A DNA stretch of 5,096 nt, taken from Dethiobacter sp. Its GTDB lineage: Bacteria; Bacillota; Dethiobacteria; DTU022. Positions 1 through 5,096 of the stretch are shown in pieces. Location of the stretch: the NCBI GenBank assembly GCA_018333405.1, contig JAGXSR010000165.1, positions 1 through 5,096 of the forward strand. The letters run 5' to 3'. Made by a program: the position numbers and the translations under genes. Within the stretch, counting starts at the first letter, position 1, and each line of letters opens with the position of its first letter. The notes below the pieces were generated by a model, which was not told the DNA's origin, did no database searches, and worked only from the letters and a program-made list of their open reading frames with translations.

Positions 1-883
1 TCCCGGCTGATTCTGCCGCGAAACTGCCAGTCACCACCGCGGATGTATCAGCCATTACCGCAGTGATGTCTGCCAGCAGAACATTCCCGCTCAAAATGTT
101 GAAGCTCAAAGCAATAGCTGCTGAAACCAGAACGACCAGCAAAATCCGTCCAAGCTCGGATCTTGTTCGGCCTCCGTAGAGCCGGCTGACAAGCAGGTAG
201 CCGACACATGCAATAGCTCCACCCATCCAGGCGCCCATAGTTCTCGTACAGAGCAAGCAAAAAAGAAGTAGAGCATAGATGAATATCCCGATGCTGAGCC
301 GCTTATTGATGTACTGATGCAAAGCAACAGGGAGCATCATTACCAGATAGCTTCCCAGGAAGTTGGGATTGCCGAAGGTTGAGAATGCTTTCTGCCAATT
401 GGCGCGTATAAAATCCCTGGGGAAAGGATCCACTCCAAAATATTGCAGTATCCCGTACACCGACAGTATGGTGGCTGAAAGCAGCATCGTCCTGAATAGC
501 TGTTCACCGGACCATTTGGAGGATCTGGCGGCTAAAAACAGAAGAAAGTAGATCAGTAAAGTGCCAAATCCTTCTAGCCGATAGGGTCGGCCATAAAAGG
601 CAGTTGTGAAGTCACGGGCAAAGAATAACGACAGGGTAAGGAGTCCGATGTACAATAACAAGGTGATATTGATGCGGTCAGGGTATATTAAGGTTGTCAA
701 ATTACCTCTTTCTTTTAACAGCAGGATGAGCAGAAATCCTGCGGCCAGCGCGGTGATCGCGTATACTTTCGGGGCGTAATAAAAGTCAGCGAATTCACCA
801 ACAGGGACAAATATTAGCGGCACAACCGACAGGGAAGCGATAAGAATAGTATTAATCAAGCGTTCGCTGCTGTAGCGTTTCAT
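1..883 (-). CDS. O-antigen ligase/polymerase-like membrane protein, N-terminal part (Wzy/WaaL superfamily)
   Basis: The reading frame runs from an ATG at 883-881 leftward off the window edge, giving 294 residues with no stop. The protein is very hydrophobic, with about nine likely membrane helices (roughly residues 12-28, 41-57, 72-88, 105-119, 132-149, 170-188, 196-212, 216-234, 246-262). The stretch STFGNPNFLGSYLVMMLP (168-185) is a hallmark of O-antigen ligase-like proteins, and GRPYRLEGFGTLLIY (98-112) fits the RxEG region common in Firmicute members. TRTMGAWMGG (213-222) resembles the start of the Wzy_C ligase domain. The family acts in the membrane, joining or polymerising undecaprenyl-linked glycans; the substrate here cannot be told. 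The missing C-terminus should hold the large extracytoplasmic loop and last helices, sometimes followed by TPR repeats. The start is uncertain: the SD is weak and the frame stays open 42 codons upstream, but the only NTG codon there is CTG. It is transcribed divergently from the lipid kinase gene. Confidence 0.85.
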   Translation of the reverse strand, partial: MKRYSSERLINTILIASLSVVPLIFVPVGEFADFYYAPKVYAITALAAGFLLILLLKERGNLTTLIYPDRINITLLLYIGLLTLSLFFARDFTTAFYGRPYRLEGFGTLLIYFLLFLAARSSKWSGEQLFRTMLLSATILSVYGILQYFGVDPFPRDFIRANWQKAFSTFGNPNFLGSYLVMMLPVALHQYINKRLSIGIFIYALLLFCLLCTRTMGAWMGGAIACVGYLLVSRLYGGRTRSELGRILLVVLVSAAIALSFNILSGNVLLADITAVMADTSAVVTGSFAAESAG

Positions 884-932
884 GTAACTCGCTTTCAGTA
901 GTTTATATTTTTCCGATCCAGATAGCTCAGCG

Positions 933-961
933 GAAAAAACCTGCTTATCTCCCGGGCAGGT
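933..961 (-). terminator. Terminator-like hairpin in the ligase leader (possible attenuator)
   Basis: Read on the minus strand, ACCTGC (961-956) pairs perfectly with GCAGGT (944-939) around an 11-base loop, followed by a run of T (to 934). This is the shape of an intrinsic terminator. It lies about 50 bases upstream of the ligase start and no minus-strand gene ends to its right within the window, so it would act as a leader attenuator rather than as the end of a gene. The stem is only six pairs, so strength is uncertain. Folding energy was not computed. Confidence 0.45.
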
Positions 962-972
962 GCGATCCTCCC
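954..972 (-). promoter_or_regulatory. Alternative hairpin overlapping the terminator stem (possible antiterminator)
   Basis: On the minus strand GGGAGG (972-967) can pair with CCTGCCC (960-954) if one G is bulged, around a six-base loop. The CCTGC part is the same segment that forms the left arm of the terminator-like hairpin at 933-961, so the two structures exclude each other. This is the geometry of an attenuator. The ligand or signal, if any, is unknown and no known riboswitch class was recognised. Confidence 0.35.
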
Positions 973-985
973 AATTTTGCTTATA

Positions 986-1009
986 CGCTTTTTCGCTACA
1001 AGCGAAGCG
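986..1009 (-). repeat. Perfect 6-bp hairpin with outer stem in the ligase leader
   Basis: TTCGCT (992-997) and AGCGAA (1001-1006) form a perfect six-pair stem with a three-base loop. CGC at 986-988 and GCG at 1007-1009 extend it across a three-base bulge. No T-run follows on either strand, so it is not a simple terminator. Its arms are also complementary to the first codons of the ligase gene at 863-877. Confidence 0.5.
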
Positions 1010-1063
1010 CTATCCTGCCAATATGGAAATGTATATTAAACTCGGATATTTCTTGATCATCGC

Positions 1064-1092
1064 TTGACCTAAAGGCCTGCGTTTTTTAAAAT
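1064..1092 (+). promoter_or_regulatory. Sigma-A type promoter for the lipid kinase
   Basis: A -35 box TTGACC (1064-1069) and a -10 box TAAAAT (1087-1092) are separated by exactly 17 bases, each one mismatch from consensus. Transcription would start near 1099, leaving an untranslated leader of about 100 bases before the lipid kinase start at 1202. It could also drive ytxC and, by read-through, thrS. Confidence 0.6.
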
Positions 1093-1201
1093 GGATTTAG
1101 GAGTTGAGGGGACTACCACCAGGGGATTACTGCCGCTTTGGGGTGGAAAAGGTGATCGGTGAGGGTTTTCTGTAATTAATAATCTACCCTGGGGAGGGGA
1201 A

Positions 1202-2134
1202 ATGTCAGTGAATTCTAAAAAAATAGCCGTGGTGGTCAACCCGGCCTCTGCAAACGGAGCTACCGCCAAACGCTGGCCGGAGATTCAAGCTCTGATGGAA
1301 AAAGAGGGGCTGTTCCCCGCCGTCTTTTTTACTTCCGGACCTGGCGAGGCCACCAGGCTGACCCGGAAGGCACTGGAAGAGGGGTATGATTTAATTGTAT
1401 CAGCGGGCGGCGATGGTACCGCTAATGAGGTAGTCAACGGCTTTTTCGGCCCGCAGGGGATTGTGCGGGAGGGGGCGGTTGCAGGTTTTATATCCATGGG
1501 GACGGGCGGAGACCTGATCAAAACCTTAGGTATCCCGAAGGATCCGGCAGAGGCGGTCAGGCATCTGATCAAAAGCAGTTGCCGCCCGCTGGATCTGGGC
1601 AGAGTCTCTTATGTCAGGAATGACGGAGTGCTTGATACGCGCTTTTTTATAAATGTTGCCGGCCTGGGTCTTGACGGAGATACGGTGGCCCGGGTAAACC
1701 GGACCAGCAAAGTGCTGGGTGGTTTTGTCTCCTTCTTATGGGGAACGGTGGTCAGCTTGCTGCTCTACCAAAATCAGCCGATGACCATTTCTGTGGATGG
1801 AAAATTAATCTGCGACGCACCGGTAACCTTTGTGGTTGTCGGAAACGGCCGCTATTTCGGCGGCGGAATGTTCATTGCCCCTCCGGCGGAAATGGACGAC
1901 GGCTGGTTTGAGGTGATCATTTTAAACAACTTAAGCAAAGCCGCGCTTTTAGCCAACCTGCCCAAGGTTTACCGGGGTACGCATCTTGGCCATCCCAAAA
2001 TCACCAGCCTGCGCGGACGCAAGGTGGAAATAGAGTCTTTAGGATCTGCCCTGCTGAATCTGGACGGAGAGCAGCCGGGGCGGGCACCGGTGAAAATTGA
2101 GTTGCTCCCCCGGGCGCTCCAGGTTCAGGGTTAA
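1202..2134 (+). CDS. Diacylglycerol kinase family lipid kinase (DagK/YegS-like)
   Basis: This 310-residue soluble or membrane-peripheral enzyme belongs to the family that transfers the ATP gamma-phosphate to a lipid hydroxyl (diacylglycerol in DgkB, phosphatidylglycerol in YegS). The length matches the family's usual 290-310. The N-terminal DAGK catalytic domain shows VVNPASANG (11-19), the signature SAGGDGTANEVVNG (67-80) with the nucleotide-site GGDGT at 69-73, and GTGGDLIKTLGIP (100-112) where most members read GTxNDFAR. The C-terminal beta-sandwich domain has NVAGLGLDGD (151-160), GNGRYFGGGM (214-223), MDDGWFEVII (231-240) and LNLDGEQ (285-291), whose DGE is the usual catalytic or metal-site element. 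The start is an ATG with a strong SD (GGAGG, 1193-1197) close upstream; a GTG two codons later is a less likely alternative. It is the first of three co-directional genes. The lipid substrate cannot be predicted; recycling of diacylglycerol released during cell-envelope synthesis is the usual role in Gram-positives. I would not assign dgkB or yegS by name. Confidence 0.9.
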   Translation: MSVNSKKIAVVVNPASANGATAKRWPEIQALMEKEGLFPAVFFTSGPGEATRLTRKALEEGYDLIVSAGGDGTANEVVNGFFGPQGIVREGAVAGFISMGTGGDLIKTLGIPKDPAEAVRHLIKSSCRPLDLGRVSYVRNDGVLDTRFFINVAGLGLDGDTVARVNRTSKVLGGFVSFLWGTVVSLLLYQNQPMTISVDGKLICDAPVTFVVVGNGRYFGGGMFIAPPAEMDDGWFEVIILNNLSKAALLANLPKVYRGTHLGHPKITSLRGRKVEIESLGSALLNLDGEQPGRAPVKIELLPRALQVQG

Positions 2135-2179
2135 TCAAAAGTATGCATAGGCCCTTAGTATTACATTTTCACCCCTTCT

Positions 2180-2187
2180 CATATAAT
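2180..2187 (+). promoter_or_regulatory. Candidate -10 element upstream of ytxC
   Basis: CATATAAT contains a perfect sigma-A -10 box TATAAT (2182-2187) and is also one base from the CATACAAT form typical of mother-cell sigma-E promoters. It sits about 20 bases before the ytxC start codon. No good -35 box for either factor lies at the right distance, so the assignment is weak. If it is active, the transcript leader would be very short. Confidence 0.3.
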
Positions 2188-2206
2188 AGGATAAAGAGGA
2201 GGAAGC

Positions 2207-3109
2207 ATGGTGAAAATTATTTTGATTGTCGTCAAGCGCGCTTATGCTCAGCTGCAAAGCATTTTGGATCAGAAAAGCGCTTGTTCAGATATAAACGACC
2301 CTCGTTTTCATTATCAGTGGCAGGAATGCGGCAAATACGGCATGATGCTTTATCTTCAGTTCCCGGCGCCCGAAGCGGAAGAGCCGGGGGTAACGGAATC
2401 GTTTATCTCTTCATTTTTATCCCGCTTTATCATACATGATTTAAGAGATTTTCTGTTTCAGGATATATTGCGTTTTAACTATTTTTATCTAAGCAAGGCA
2501 GAACAAGATGAAATATGCCTGCAGGCCAGGCGCAATCTGGAAAGAGGGCTGATTGGCCACCGTCATCAAGCTTTTGGGGAGATTATCGATCAGAAAATCC
2601 GGGAGTACCTGTTTCAACATAATAACTACCTGAATGTCGAAGGGTTTATTTATTTCAGACTGCAAGACTACCAGCTGGAGCTTAAGCAGATTGTGGACGA
2701 AGCCGTAGAAAATTATCTGACCGAGAAAGAGTACCGTGAGTTCATCAGGCTGCTTAAATATTTTTTGGAGATTCAACAGCCGAAGATAGATCTGGTTCAC
2801 CTGGCGGTGGATGAAAGTGGGCAGTTTCAGATCACTGACCAGCACTTAAAAAAAATTGATCCGCGGGATTGGGAAGAATTCGATCTGGATGAATTAGAAA
2901 AAGACAGCGATTATGAGGATATATTGGTGAGTATGCTGGTCTCGGTGGCGCCGCGAAGGATTATGCTGCACCAAAATGTGCTGCCCCGCTACCCTAAAAC
3001 TGTCGAAACACTGCGCCGTATTTTTGCCGGACGTCTGATCTTATGCCACAACTGCGCTTACTGCCGCCAGGAGGTAAAACACCTGGTCAATATTGATAAA
3101 CCAAAATGA
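2207..3109 (+). CDS. ytxC: Putative sporulation protein YtxC
   Basis: The 300-residue protein is recognised from the YtxC pattern: NVEGFIYFRLQDY (143-155), TEKEYREFIRLLKYFLEIQ (172-190), VHLAVDE (197-203), EDILVSMLVSVAPRRIMLHQ (237-256) and ETLRRIFAGRLILCHNCAYC (267-286). The family is conserved in spore formers and is labelled putative sporulation protein from its distribution; its biochemical role is unknown to me. The N-terminal third is less conserved. There is no signal peptide, and although the first ten residues are hydrophobic they are too short for a clear membrane anchor. Near the C-terminus three cysteines in CxxCxxC spacing (C280, C283, C286), with H281 adjacent, could bind a metal, which is inference. 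The start is an ATG with a strong SD (GAGGAGG, 2197-2203). It lies 72 bases after the lipid kinase and 87 bases before thrS, the recurrent ytxC-thrS order. No frameshift is seen. Confidence 0.85.
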   Translation: MVKIILIVVKRAYAQLQSILDQKSACSDINDPRFHYQWQECGKYGMMLYLQFPAPEAEEPGVTESFISSFLSRFIIHDLRDFLFQDILRFNYFYLSKAEQDEICLQARRNLERGLIGHRHQAFGEIIDQKIREYLFQHNNYLNVEGFIYFRLQDYQLELKQIVDEAVENYLTEKEYREFIRLLKYFLEIQQPKIDLVHLAVDESGQFQITDQHLKKIDPRDWEEFDLDELEKDSDYEDILVSMLVSVAPRRIMLHQNVLPRYPKTVETLRRIFAGRLILCHNCAYCRQEVKHLVNIDKPK

Positions 3110-3128
3110 TAAACGCCCTTTCCTTCTC

Positions 3129-3157
3129 TTGACAGCACAAAAGACAAGTTTTATCAT
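3129..3157 (+). promoter_or_regulatory. Near-consensus sigma-A promoter for thrS
   Basis: A perfect -35 box TTGACA (3129-3134) is followed after exactly 17 bases by a -10 box TATCAT (3152-3157, one mismatch). Transcription would start near 3164, only about 33 bases before the thrS start codon. That leaves no room for a T-box antiterminator leader. The promoter lies wholly within the ytxC-thrS gap, so thrS can be expressed independently of ytxC. Confidence 0.7.
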
Positions 3158-3182
3158 TAGGTTATCGCTGTGGCTCTAATTT

Positions 3183-3199
3183 AAGGGGGCGCCTAATTG
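3183..3199 (+). promoter_or_regulatory. Ribosome binding site deciding the TTG start of thrS
   Basis: The purine tract AAGGGGG (3183-3189) lies seven bases before TTG (3197-3199). It selects this TTG as the start, which also gives the expected N-terminus of the TGS domain and residue numbering that matches E. coli ThrRS at key active-site positions. Confidence 0.75.
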
Positions 3200-5096
3200 T
3201 CTGAGATTAAGGTAAGAGTAGATGACGGCATTGAAGAGGCATATTCTTCGGGGACAACCTGCCTGGAAGTATGCCGGGATCACCCGCAGGAAGGGAAAAA
3301 TGTTTTTGCGGCTGTAGTCAATGGACGGGAATGTGATCTGAACAGCGCGTTAAAGGAAGACTGCACTCTGACGTTTATTGATTTTGATACGCCTCGCGGC
3401 GCGAGGGTTTACCGCCACAGCGCCAGCCACATTCTGGCTCAGGCGGTAAAAAAGCTTTACCCGAAGGCCAAATTGGGCATCGGGCCGGCTATCGAACACG
3501 GTTTCTACTATGACTTTGATTTCGAGCAGCCTATTTCCGCCACTGATCTGGATCAGATCGAGCAGGAGATGAAAAAGATCATCAAAGAGAAGCTGCCGAT
3601 TAAAAGGCGGGAATTGAGCCGGGAAGAAGCGGTTGCTCTGTTTGAAGAGAAAGGCGAGCAATACAAAGTCGAGCTGATTGATGAGCTGCCTTGCGGGACG
3701 CCCATATCCATATATGGGCAGGGGGATTTTATTGACCTCTGCGCCGGACCCCATCTGCCCCATACCGGGATGGTCAAAGCGGTCAGGCTGACCGGCCTGG
3801 CCGGCGCTTACTGGCGCGGGGATGAAAAAAACCCGATGCTGCAGCGTATTTACGGTACCGCTTTTCCTTCCCGGGAGCAGCTTGAGCGTCACCTGGATCT
3901 GCTGGAGGAAGCGAAGAAAAGAGACCACCGCAAGCTGGGCCGCGAGCTGGATCTGTTCAGTTTGCACGACGAAGGCCCGGGTTTCCCCTTCTTTCATAGC
4001 AACGGCATGGTTATTTGGCAGGAGATGACTGATTTTTGGCGCCATGAGCACCGGCGTGCCGGGTACGAGGAGATTAAAACGCCGGTTATTTTGAACCGGC
4101 AGCTGTGGGAGCAGTCGGGTCACTGGGACCATTACCGTAATAATATGTATTTTACCCGTATCGATGAGCAGGATTACGCGGTCAAACCGATGAATTGCCC
4201 CGGCGCGATGCTGGTTTACCGTTCCCGGATGCACAGCTACCGGGATTTTCCCCGCCGTATTGCCGAAATGGGCCTGGTTCACCGGCATGAACTGTCCGGT
4301 ACGCTGCACGGTTTGATGAGGGTGCGCAGCTTTACGCAGGACGATGCGCATATTTTTATGCTTCCGGATCAGGTGGAATCCGAAGTGGCCGGCGTAATCG
4401 AACTGGTGGACCGCTTCTACCAGGTGTTCGGCTTCGATTACCGGGTGGAGCTGAGCACCCGGCCGGAGAAAGCGCTAGGCAGCGCGGAGATGTGGGACAA
4501 GGCTACGGCTATTTTGGAGAAAGTTTTGAACGGCAAGGGCCTGGACTATAAAATTAATCATGGCGACGGAGCTTTTTACGGCCCGAAAATAGATTTTCAC
4601 CTGCAGGACTGTCTCGGTCGCAGATGGCAGTGCAGCACTATTCAGCTGGATTTCCAAATGCCGGAGAAATTTGATCTGTCGTATATCGGTGAAGATGGCC
4701 GGAAGCATAGGCCGGTGGTGATTCACCGGGTTGTTTACGGGGCGATGGAGCGCTTTATCGCTCTTCTGATTGAACATTATGCCGGGGCTTTCCCGGTTTG
4801 GCTGGCGCCGGTTCAGGCGGTGGTTATCCCTCTGACCGAGCGGCATCATGATTACGGCCACAAAGTGATGGCGACACTGAAAGAGAATTCGATTCGTGCG
4901 CGTTTAGATGAGCGCAGTGAGAAAGTCGGCTATAAGATTCGGGAAGCCCAGTTGAAAAAAATACCGTATATGCTGGTGGTTGGCGACCGGGAGGCAGAAG
5001 ATAACCTGGTTTCGGTTCGGCGCCGCGAACAGGGGGACCAAGGGGCTGCTAAATTGGAAGAATTTGTTTCATCCGTAAAGCAGGAAATAGCAAGCA
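3197..5096 (+). CDS. thrS: Threonyl-tRNA synthetase (ThrRS), lacking only its extreme C-terminus
   Basis: This cytoplasmic class II synthetase charges tRNA-Thr with threonine. 633 codons are present before the window ends without a stop. Bacterial ThrRS is usually 635-645 residues, so only a few are missing. Order: TGS domain (about 1-62); editing domain (about 63-240) with HSASH (H74, H78) and CAGPH (C182, H186), the conserved sites that hydrolyse Ser-tRNA-Thr; catalytic core (about 243-530); anticodon-binding domain (about 535-633). The zinc ligands that select threonine are present: C334 in MNCPG, H385 in TQDDAHIF and H510 in HRVVYGAMERF. Motif 2 arginine is R363 (VHRHE) and motif 3 arginine is R519. 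The residue after MNCPG is Ala where E. coli has His. All catalytic and editing residues are intact, so this should be a working housekeeping copy. TTG is the start, chosen by its SD. It has its own promoter and no T-box leader within the gap. Confidence 0.97.
   Translation, partial: MSEIKVRVDDGIEEAYSSGTTCLEVCRDHPQEGKNVFAAVVNGRECDLNSALKEDCTLTFIDFDTPRGARVYRHSASHILAQAVKKLYPKAKLGIGPAIEHGFYYDFDFEQPISATDLDQIEQEMKKIIKEKLPIKRRELSREEAVALFEEKGEQYKVELIDELPCGTPISIYGQGDFIDLCAGPHLPHTGMVKAVRLTGLAGAYWRGDEKNPMLQRIYGTAFPSREQLERHLDLLEEAKKRDHRKLGRELDLFSLHDEGPGFPFFHSNGMVIWQEMTDFWRHEHRRAGYEEIKTPVILNRQLWEQSGHWDHYRNNMYFTRIDEQDYAVKPMNCPGAMLVYRSRMHSYRDFPRRIAEMGLVHRHELSGTLHGLMRVRSFTQDDAHIFMLPDQVESEVAGVIELVDRFYQVFGFDYRVELSTRPEKALGSAEMWDKATAILEKVLNGKGLDYKINHGDGAFYGPKIDFHLQDCLGRRWQCSTIQLDFQMPEKFDLSYIGEDGRKHRPVVIHRVVYGAMERFIALLIEHYAGAFPVWLAPVQAVVIPLTERHHDYGHKVMATLKENSIRARLDERSEKVGYKIREAQLKKIPYMLVVGDREAEDNLVSVRRREQGDQGAAKLEEFVSSVKQEIAS

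Larger units (their letters stand above)
884..1201. other. Divergent intergenic region
   Basis: These 318 bases separate the leftward ligase gene from the rightward lipid kinase gene. I see no convincing protein or tRNA gene. The left two thirds contain hairpins that make best sense on the minus strand as a leader of the ligase gene. The right third contains a plus-strand promoter and a G-rich untranslated leader of about 100 bases ahead of the kinase. I could not identify a confident minus-strand promoter; AT-rich matter around 1030-1055 is the likeliest place. Confidence 0.7.

Noticed and set aside
363..551. Plus-strand open frame of 62 codons
   Set aside because: It is antisense to the membrane protein gene, whose long frame and O-antigen ligase motifs are convincing.
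912..976. tRNA-like sequence (TAGCTCAG near 923, GTGCGATCC near 961)
   Set aside because: The acceptor ends do not pair, the would-be anticodon loop has 11 bases and the T-arm does not form a proper stem. The similarity is superficial.
884..1020. Cyclic-di-GMP or another known riboswitch in the ligase leader
   Set aside because: I looked for the conserved GEMM core and other familiar riboswitch motifs and did not find them. Only unassigned hairpins can be supported.
1091..1162. Small open frame of 23 codons (MDLGVEG...) as a leader peptide
   Set aside because: Its ATG overlaps the predicted -10 box, so it would lie upstream of the transcription start, and it has no SD.
1285..1572. Minus-strand open frame of 95 codons
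   Set aside because: It is antisense to the catalytic domain of the lipid kinase; the translation is Pro/Ser-rich without a domain.
2143..2439. Plus-strand open frame of 98 codons overlapping the start of ytxC
   Set aside because: It is out of frame with ytxC, has no SD before its ATG and resembles no family, whereas ytxC has a strong SD and family motifs.
2489..2845. Minus-strand open frame of 118 codons
   Set aside because: It is antisense to the conserved core of ytxC and shows no recognisable motif.
3110..3196. T-box riboswitch ahead of thrS
   Set aside because: This was expected from Firmicute thrS genes, but the gap is too short, no conserved T-box core is present and no terminator precedes the start codon.
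3350..4351. Long 333-codon open frame on the minus strand
   Set aside because: It lies entirely antisense to thrS, whose every motif is intact. The translation is low-complexity and rich in Gln, Pro and Leu with no recognisable domain, as expected for the shadow of a GC-biased gene.
4475..4861. Minus-strand open frame of 128 codons
   Set aside because: It is antisense to the thrS catalytic and anticodon-binding region, with no RBS or recognisable motif.

Overview
The window looks like ordinary chromosomal DNA from a spore-forming Firmicute. It most resembles the anaerobic Clostridia of the Desulfotomaculum/Pelotomaculum (Peptococcaceae) type. This rests on strong Shine-Dalgarno sequences, a TTG start on thrS, and a YtxC-family putative sporulation protein directly upstream of thrS, an arrangement I recall from endospore formers including Bacillus. 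The genus-level guess is inference; no database was searched.

Layout. Positions 1-883 on the minus strand hold the N-terminal 294 residues of a multi-pass membrane protein of the O-antigen ligase/polymerase (Wzy/WaaL-like) superfamily; its C-terminus lies off the left edge. Positions 884-1201 form a divergent intergenic region of 318 bases. On the minus strand it carries a hairpin, a terminator-like hairpin with a T-run, and an overlapping alternative hairpin, all reading towards the ligase gene. On the plus strand it carries a near-consensus sigma-A type promoter for the rightward genes. Three plus-strand genes follow: a DagK/YegS-like lipid kinase (1202-2134), ytxC (2207-3109) and thrS (3197 to the right edge, short of its stop codon). 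The gaps are 72 and 87 bases with no clear intrinsic terminator, so read-through is plausible, but thrS also has its own near-perfect promoter at 3129-3157.

The genes have no obvious shared pathway: surface-polymer assembly, phospholipid or isoprenoid-lipid phosphorylation, a sporulation-associated protein of unknown biochemistry, and threonyl-tRNA charging. The ytxC-thrS pair is a recurrent neighbourhood in spore formers. I found no defence system, mobile element, CRISPR array, tRNA or rRNA. The most interesting non-coding signal is the possible switchable leader upstream of the ligase gene. It has mutually exclusive hairpins and a 13-base-pair complementarity between the leader and the first codons.
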